Part shown: positions 57,502-64,000 of the stretch, piece after piece
Layout of the letters: each line of letters begins with the position of its first letter
Position numbering within the stretch: position 1 is the first letter of the stretch
Origin: Ligustrum vulgare
Lineage: Eukaryota > Streptophyta > Magnoliopsida > Lamiales > Oleaceae
Assembly (NCBI GenBank): GCA_963555705.1
Contig: OY743183.1
Coordinates: 47,667,466 to 47,731,465, forward strand
Reading direction: 5' to 3'
DNA length: 64,000 nt
Program-made: the position numbers and the translations under genes
The notes under the pieces: generated by a model
The model's database searches: none
The model's input: only the letters and a program-made list of their open reading frames with translations
Told to the model about the DNA's origin: nothing

Positions 57502-59328
57502 ATGGCTACTTCCGGTACTCATCTCCCTAAAACGAATGGAGAAAAACCCGAGAAATTTAATGGATCAGATTTTAAGCGTTGGCAACAGAAAATGCTTTTC
57601 TATTTGACAACATTAAATTTGGCAAAGTTCCTCAAAGAAGAAGCACCTTCATACGGAGAAAATGAAAGTGATGCGGAGAAACTTACTGCAGTTGATGCAT
57701 GGAAACATTCGGATTTCCTATGTAGGAACTATGTCTTGAATGGACTAGACAACACATTATATAATGTGTACTGTAATACAAAAACTGCAAAAGAATTGTG
57801 GGATTCTTTGGATACAAAATACAAAACAGAAGATGCTGGGGCGAAGAAATTCATCGTCGGTCGATTTTTGGACTACAAAATGGTAGACAACAAAACTGTT
57901 ATATCTCAAGTTCAAGAACTTCAGATTATACTTAGTGATATTCATGCCGAGGGTATGAAACTTTGTGAACCATTTCAAGTTGCTGCACTGATTGAGAAGT
58001 TGCCACCTTCATGGAAGGAATTCAAGAATTACCTTAAGCACAAGCGTAAGGAAATGAAACTTGAAGATATTATTGTCCGGTTGAGAATTGAAGAAGACAA
58101 TCGCAAATCTGAAAAGAGGAATGGTGCATTCAATTCGATGGAATCAAAGGCCAACATTATTGAAGGAGGTCCCAAGACCAACAAAAAGAGGAAGCATAAT
58201 GGGGAAGGGCAAACGGGTTCTTCAAAGGTTCCTAAAAAGTTCAAAGGTAACTGTTACAACTGCGGCAAAGCGGGACATCGATCCAAGGATTGTCGTAAGC
58301 CAAAAAAGGGTAAAACAGTTCAAGCCAATGTAACAGAACATGACAACCTTTCTGAAAGAGTACAAGATATAAATCTTTCTGCGGTTGTTTCTCAATGCAA
58401 CTTAGTAGGGAATACTAAGGAATGGTGGGTAGATACTGGAGCAACTCGCCATATATGTGCAAACCGCTGGATGTTCTCTACTTACAAATCAATGGATCAT
58501 GATGAACAACTCTACATGGGAAACTCATCATCCTCCAAAGTTGAAGGACAAGGAAATATCGTGCTAAAAATGACTAGTGGAAAGGAACTTACTTTGAACA
58601 ATGTTCTTCATGTGCCCGAGATCCGTAAAAACTTGGTATCCGGTTCTTTGTTAAGCAAGAACGGATTTAAACTTGTATTTGTATCGGACAAATTTGTCCT
58701 TACTAAAAATGACATGTTTGTAGGAAAGGCCTACCTTAATGAGGGGCTCTTTAAAATGAATGTAATGACTGTTGTACCTCCTACTAATAAAATTACATCT
58801 TCTTCTTACTTGTCGGAGTCATTTAATGTTTGGCATGAACGTTTAGGACATGTGAACTATAATACTTTGCGTAGAATAATCAAATTAGATTTATTACCAA
58901 AGTGCGATTTAGATCCTAATCACAAATGCGATATTTGTGTAGAAGCCAAAATGGCTCGTTTACCCTTTCGTTCTGTCGAAAGAAGTACTCAACCTCTAGA
59001 TTTAATTCATACCGATATATGCGATTTAAAACTTGTTCAAACTAGAGGTGGTAAAAAATACTTTATCACTTTTATTGATGATTGCACTCGATTTTGTTAT
59101 GTATATTTACTCAAGAGTAAAGACGAGGCAATTGAAGTGTTTAAACACTATAAGTTAGAAGTTGAGAATCAACTTAACAAAAAGATTAAGGCAATACGAA
59201 GTATAGAGGCGGTGAATATGATTCCCCGTTTGAACAATTCTGTTCAGAACATGGAATTATTCACCAAACTACCGCGCCTTATTCTCCTCAATCCAATGGC
59301 ATTGCTGAACGCAAAAATAGAACATTGA
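57502..59328 (+). pseudogene. Copia Gag-protease-integrase (608 aa, frameshifted)
   Basis: From the ATG at 57502: Gag with [14 protein letters not shown] near residue 13 and the UBN2-type [11 protein letters not shown]; zinc knuckle [14 protein letters not shown] (about 251-264); aspartic protease [12 protein letters not shown] with DTG at 311-313; the GAG-pre-integrase [10 protein letters not shown]...CDICVEAK (about 446-480); and the integrase core with Asp505 in HTDIC and FIDDCTRF. At about 59203 one base is missing, just before the codons for the second catalytic Asp (DRGGEY), and the last 40 residues are out of frame. Everything before that point is intact, so capsid and protease could still be made. 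Confidence 0.93.
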
Positions 59329-59867
59329 AGGAGATGATGAATGCGATGTTATTAAGTTCAGGATTACCACAGAACTTGTGGGGGGAAGCTTTGCTCTCCC
59401 CCAATAATATTCTCAACAAATTACCGCATCGGAAAACTCATAAAATACCTTATGAATTATGGAAAGGTCACAAACCTAACTATAAATACTTAAAGGTATG
59501 GGGATGTTTAGCCAAGGTAGCGGTTCCTAAACCTAAAAAGGTTAAGATCGGACCTAAAACCATTGATTGCATATTTATTGGGTATGCCTACCATAGTAGT
59601 GCGTATAGATTTATCGTACATAAGTCTAAAATTCCCGAGTTGCATGTCAATACAATTATTGAATATAGGGATGCTACATTTTTCGAAAATGTTTTTCCTT
59701 ATAACATGCAAAGTGAATCAAACTCATTGAAGAGACCTCGTGAAAATTATGAGGCTATAGATCAAGGATCTATAAATATGGAAGAACCTAGACGTAGTAA
59801 AAGGTCTAGAACATCAACCTCCTTTGGGCCTGATTTTTTAACATATCTATTAGAAAATGAACCCTAA
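59325..59867 (+). pseudogene. Copia integrase C-terminal part and hinge
   Basis: The correct pol frame resumes upstream of 59325 and reads NAMLLSSGLPQNLWGEALL, then YELWKGHKPNYKYLKVWGCLA and FIGYAYHSSAYRF, the conserved integrase C-terminal domain. A charged linker (EEPRRSKRSRTSTSF) follows, leading to reverse transcriptase. A TAA at 59865-59867 ends it; the same frame continues at once after it, so this is a single nonsense change. Confidence 0.9.
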
Positions 59868-60476
59868 AGTTATAAAGAGGCTATGTCGTCTACTGAAGCT
59901 TTATATTGGAAAGAAGCTATTCATAGCGAAATTGAATCCATACTCCAAAATCATACTTGGGAAATAGTAGATCTTCCACCCGGTAATAAGCCATTAGGGT
60001 GTAAATGGATTTTCAAAAGAAAGATGAAAGCAGATGGATCAATTGATAAATATAAAGCTAGACTTGTTGCAAAAGGCTACAAGCAAAAGGAAGGTCTTGA
60101 TTATTTCGATACCTATTCACCTGTTACGAGAATTACTTCTATTCGTATGCTTATTGCAATAGCAGCGCTAAATGGTTTAGATATACATCAAATGGATGTA
60201 AAAACCGCATTCTTATATGGTGAATTAGATGAAGAAATTTATATGGAGCAACCTGAAGGATTTATTGCCCCAGGACAAGAAAAGAGAGTGTGTCGACTCG
60301 TTAAATCACTATATGGTTTAAAACAAGCCCCTAAAAAATGGCATGAAAAATTTGATACAATTATGGTATCAAATGGTTTTAAAATTAACGAGTGTGATAA
60401 ATGTGTATATGTCAAGAGCACTCAATGTCAAGAGCACTCAAAATGGATATTTCATGGTATGTCTATATGTAGATGA
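59868..60476 (+). pseudogene. Copia reverse transcriptase (first part)
   Basis: Reads WKEAIHSEIESILQNHTWE, GCKWIFKRKMKADGS, YKARLVAKGYKQKEG, DYFDTYSPV, QMDVKTAFLYGELDEEIYM and VCRLVKSLYGLKQAPKKWH, which are Copia RT blocks with the first catalytic Asp in QMDVKTAFL. A 16-bp tandem duplication (60410-60425 repeated at 60426-60441) shifts the frame, so the YVDD codons at 60466-60477 are read out of frame and a stop follows at 60474-60476. Confidence 0.92.
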
Positions 60477-60525
60477 CATGCTAATTATGGGGAATAATGA
60501 TTCTATAATTTAAACGACTAAAAAG

Positions 60526-61416
60526 ATGTTAACTAGTAAGTTTGAAATGAAGGATCTAGGTGTTGCCGATGTTATATTAGGAATTAAAATATCCAAAACA
60601 TCCAATGGTCTCATATTATCTCAATCTCATTATATTGAGAAGATTCTTGATAAATTCAAGAAATATGATATTATCCCTATGAAAACACCTATGGATGCAA
60701 GTATGCATCTTGTTTCAAATACTGGTGACTGTAAATCTCAGTTAGAATACTCTCGCATTATTGGCAGTTTAATGTCTGTTATGAACTGCACTCGACCTGA
60801 TATTGCTTATTCTATCAGTAGGTTAAGTCGATATACGAGTAATCCAAGTACTGAGCATTGGAAGGCAATTGTAAGAGTTTTAGGATATTTAAAACATACC
60901 AAAAACTTTGGATTACACTGTTCGAGATATCCAGCAGTACTTGAAGGATACTGTGATGCTAATTGGATATCTGATACTAAAGATTCCAAGTCTACAAGTG
61001 GATATGTCTTTACACTTAGAGGTGCTGCAGTATCTTGGAAATCTTCAAAACAAACATGCATAGCTAGATCAACAATGGAATCTGAATTCATTGCGTTAGA
61101 TAAAGCTGGGGAAGAAGCCGAATGGCTACGAAACTTCCTAGAAGATATTCCTTGTTGGGTAAAACCCATGCCTGCCATATGTATCCATTGCGATAGTCAA
61201 TCGGAAATTGGAAGGGCACATAATGCCATGTATAACGGTAAATCTCGCCATATACGTCGTAGACACAATACCGTTAGACAGTTGTTCTCAACTGGTATTA
61301 TCTCTATAGATTATGTAAAATCAAAAGAGAATATTGCGGATCCGCTAACAAAAAGTTTGACAAGAGAGCAAGTAGAAAGTTCATCAAAGGGGATGGGATT
61401 AAAACTTATAAAGTAA
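60526..61416 (+). pseudogene. Copia reverse transcriptase thumb and RNase H
   Basis: Begins after a TAA near 60512. It reads [18 protein letters not shown], then [19 protein letters not shown] and the RNase H domain: [15 protein letters not shown] and IHCDSQS carry the Asp-Glu-Asp catalytic residues. [13 protein letters not shown] marks the conserved C-terminal end. This 296-residue stretch is itself unbroken. Some 588 non-coding bases follow to the 3' LTR. Confidence 0.92.
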
Positions 61417-62004
61417 ACAAGAGTTTCCATGGTGGCAACCCAACCTAGTTGACTGGAGATCCCAAGAACTAGGTTCAATGGGACAACCGAACTGTGGAAA
61501 AACTCAGTACGCACTGTCGAGATTAAAATACTCTAACCCATTCCTATGGTGAGACAGTGCCTATCTGCCGCGATACAGGATAAGTTACGCTTTTAATGAT
61601 CACTATATCTTAATTTGTTCAAGTGGAGTATAGCAGAATACTCTTTATGGAGATCACCTATGTGAGTAAGAAGGGGCCGCTTCTACGAGATTTATGTGAA
61701 AGATAAATTCTCTAAACAAATACTCATGAACCAGGTGGTGTCCAAGGCCAAAATGGACACAAACGTGAGAACCAACTGTGTTTGAAGGGAACTGTGTGAC
61801 TTCTATTGTCTAGGTTTACACGAACGGCTGACTGTTCAAAGCATCTTGCTACTGATTGGCCAAGTAAATCCGATAGATGTTACTAGGGAAAGTTCAAAGT
61901 CTCTGACTACTTATCTCGAGGCAGTTTTCTTCATTTGTACTCAAAATACATATCAGTAATTGTATCAATTTGAATAGCCAACATATTTCATTCATGTGGG
62001 GGAT
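61417..62004 (+). other. 3' untranslated part and PPT of the Copia element
   Basis: Non-coding, with CCAACCTAGTTGACTGGAGA, a phrase I have seen in this position in other plant Copia elements. It ends at the PPT CATGTGGGGGAT. Confidence 0.7.
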
Positions 62005-63083
62005 TGTTGGAAAAATGGTTTTAAAATAAAATGAAATGGGTTGACTTTGAGCACCAATTTCAGTGGGACCCATATTCCGATTTTGATGGGACTAAGCATA
62101 TTCACGTTCTACTCCATGAGATAATGAACGTAATATATTTATTTATCAAAAACCATTTAGAATTGAATGAAATAATTGATTTCAAAGTTACCCACCTAAA
62201 ACCTTAAATAAATGAAGAATTTGATATTGTGAAACACTTATCCCACATAGGAAAGTTATGAAACTTTTATGTGGTTTATATTGTGGAAGTTTGGCAATTG
62301 AGTTTGGGCCCCAAGGGGTACCAATAGTCTTTGAAAGAGGTAAGTCTTAGACAATGTCTAGACTAGTCCAAAGCCCACACGCGCGCGCGCGCCGCCGCCG
62401 CCGTCCGTCCGACCGGCCTGCTCGGCTCGGCACGGCACGGTCCGTGTTCGGGTGCGGGTCCTTCTGCAATATATATTCTTTTTGGACAAAAGTTATTTAA
62501 AGTTTTGGGCCAAATTGTAATTAATCAAATTCTTGGGTACTTAGTGAAATTATTATTTTATTTGTGGCTAATTCATGCAAATTCCGTTTCTGGTAATACC
62601 TGTTCGAGAAAAACAGATTGAAACAGTGTTTAAACTAACAGATATGTCTGTTCAATTTTTGTCTTGTCTGAAAGGTCGCATTGTTCTGAAAAGGCTTGAA
62701 GAGAATTCGAATGGCCACGAATTTATCTATAAATTGCCTTCTCTACAGCTAGAAATAAGACCCCATTTTTTTCATTGCAAAAATTCTGTGCTTTGAAATC
62801 TTATTCTCTCTGAAATTCTGATATACCATTTTAAGTGCCAAAACACCGGTTGTGTTCGCTGGAACTCCTGCAGATTGTTGTGCTGCTTCCGTAGGAGACG
62901 AAACTCGTTCTATCCTGGGAGACGATTGTTACACACCCTTTTTAAGCACCTTGGAAGGGAGTAAATTCGTCTTAAGGAAACATCGTGAATTCGGTGGGCT
63001 CGAGTCATACCATTAATCTGTTCTAATTTCAACTGTGAGTTTGTACTTCATATTCGACTGAAGGAGTAAGTACACAAACAACA
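62005..63083 (+). repeat. 3' LTR of the LINE-nested Copia element
   Basis: 1079 bp, TGTTGGAAAAATGG to ACACAAACAACA. It contains the long CGCGCGCGCGCGCC tract near 62381 and keeps the segment missing from the 5' copy (about 62656-62740). Confidence 0.92.
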
Positions 63084-64000
63084 GGGGGGGGGGGGGGGGG
63101 ACATCCCAACACCCTTTAGCCGTGCCGAAACCAACAACCCTAGCAAGGGCATGAGCAACCTGATTGGACGTACGCCTAACAAACTTAAAAGACGGACTAA
63201 CAAGCCCCTCGACGAGGAGCTTACAGTCCTTGACCATGAGACCAAAGTATGAAAAATCATTACATGAGAATTAATAGCATGAATTCAAATTTGAGAGTCT
63301 GATTCCACTGTAATATTGGCAATGTCACGCTCCAACTAAGGGCTTCACGGCAACTAAGAGCTTCAGTCATATCTGGTTCCATTGGTCCCTGGAGCGTTCC
63401 GTTCCATGCTGCTACTATCTCACCTTGATCGTTTCGCATAAAACAACCATAGCCTACCTGTCTGCTGGAAAAGTGCTGCATCGAAATTACACTTGAGACC
63501 GTCCGGTGTTAGTTTGGTCCATTTTCTTTCACACATTGCTCCATTGCGTCCAGGGGAGGAAGTAGGGGGATTTGTTTGCACACTTTGCCATTGAGATAGC
63601 AGGTTTTGAGTGTTTTTGATGATCATAGGCTCTGGATGTCTGAGGTTCTCCCACACCAGTGTGTTCCAATTATTCCAAATACTCCAAAGTGACATCATAC
63701 CCACAGTCACCTCTTCCTTGTTGTACTTCCGATTCACATAGCTCCACCATTCTGCCATATGAGCTGCAACCATGCTAATATCACCAATTGGGGATAATCT
63801 CCACACTCCTTTAACAAATGGACATGAGATTAAAGCGTAAAATTCATCCTCTATACCAGATTGACATGTTTGACATAAGATGGGGGTATTCACACTTTTT
63901 TTGTGTAAAGCATAACCTTGACTATTGTTTGACATAATGGTAAACTAAGACTAATTCTGGTTTGCCATTCTTTTGGTTAATATTACTTCATTATTGGTTA
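63084..64000 (-). pseudogene. LINE ORF2 C-terminus: zinc-binding reverse transcriptase tail and RNase H
   Basis: On the minus strand, from the window edge: TPILCQTCQSGIEDEFYALI then CPFVKGVW, the zf-RVT domain of plant LINEs (C-x2-C...C), and WSIWNNWNTLVWEN. The RNase H domain follows, LKCNFDAALF (first Asp) and, after a frame change near 63470, YGCFMRNDQGEIVAAWNG and EALSCREALSW (Glu). After another shift comes VRRTSNQVAHALARVV (the His helix) and WDVPPPP, which runs into the G/C tract. At least two frameshifts break it. The ORF continues beyond 64000, and its 3' end lies at 56366-56433. Confidence 0.9.

Larger units (their letters stand above)
56434..63083 (+). mobile_element. Ty1/Copia retrotransposon inserted in a LINE (6.65 kb)
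   Basis: LTRs at 56434-57410 and 62005-63083 enclose gag, protease, integrase, reverse transcriptase and RNase H in Copia order. A PPT (CATGTGGGGGAT, 61993-62004) precedes the 3' LTR. Both outer flanks are G runs (19 and 17 G), consistent with a target site in a poly-C/G tract, so the TSD cannot be sized. The 5' LTR lacks the TGT that begins the 3' LTR. LTRs differ by about ten substitutions plus indels (10 bp, and one of roughly 80 bp missing from the 5' LTR). Four coding lesions prevent autonomous movement. Confidence 0.95.

Noticed and set aside
1..64000. rRNA genes, riboswitches or bacterial operons
   Set aside because: Nothing of the kind was seen. The plant-type retrotransposons, introns and MITEs show nuclear plant DNA.

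Overview
This window looks like gene-poor nuclear DNA from a eudicot plant. It is AT-rich, has almost no long open reading frames, and nearly everything recognisable is a transposable element (TE), often one inside another. The host genes that can be recognised are plant-type: a LOG cytokinin-activation enzyme, a GLUTAMINE DUMPER gene and the third RRM of a MEI2-like protein. No rRNA, tRNA gene, CRISPR array or bacterial-style operon was found.

Layout. 0-4.5 kb: minus-strand Gypsy-type LTR material, including a 2.4-kb LTR that carries two satellite-like arrays. 4.6-10.7 kb: a Copia integrase scrap, a duplicated SINE-like unit, a 1.6-kb foldback element and a decayed MEI2-like RRM3. 13-18.5 kb: a GLUTAMINE DUMPER pseudogene split by a Copia derivative and by a hAT-like element. 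18.6-25.0 kb: a decayed minus-strand Copia element whose solo-LTR relative lies at 50.3 kb. 29.8-36.1 kb: a Copia-type element with LTRs that look identical and a perfect 5-bp target duplication (TSD), carrying an intact intronless LOG-family gene in antisense. 36.5-47.3 kb: two related Mutator-like elements in inverted orientation, full of G-rich (left) and C-rich (right) tandem arrays; the left copy also holds a 2.8-kb Gypsy solo LTR. 48.3-50.0 kb: Helitron-like units. 50.7-55.4 kb: a segmental duplication containing a short-LTR (TRIM-like) cluster and a hAT-like insertion whose empty site is preserved 1.2 kb away. 56.4-63.1 kb: a young but mutated Copia element inserted in the proline-coding C tract at the 3' end of a minus-strand LINE.

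The only intact-looking protein gene is the LOG gene (31946-32599, minus). It is full length, keeps the family motifs and sits inside a recently inserted non-autonomous retrotransposon, so the main hypothesis here is gene capture of a cytokinin-activating enzyme. Other notable points are the inverted Mutator pair, which could give long hairpin RNA; a 14-bp match between the LTR and the primer-binding region of the last Copia element, suggesting self-priming; and several insertions whose pre-insertion sequence can be read within the window. Coordinates of TE ends come from reading termini and TSDs by eye. Family names are motif-based, and no database search was possible.
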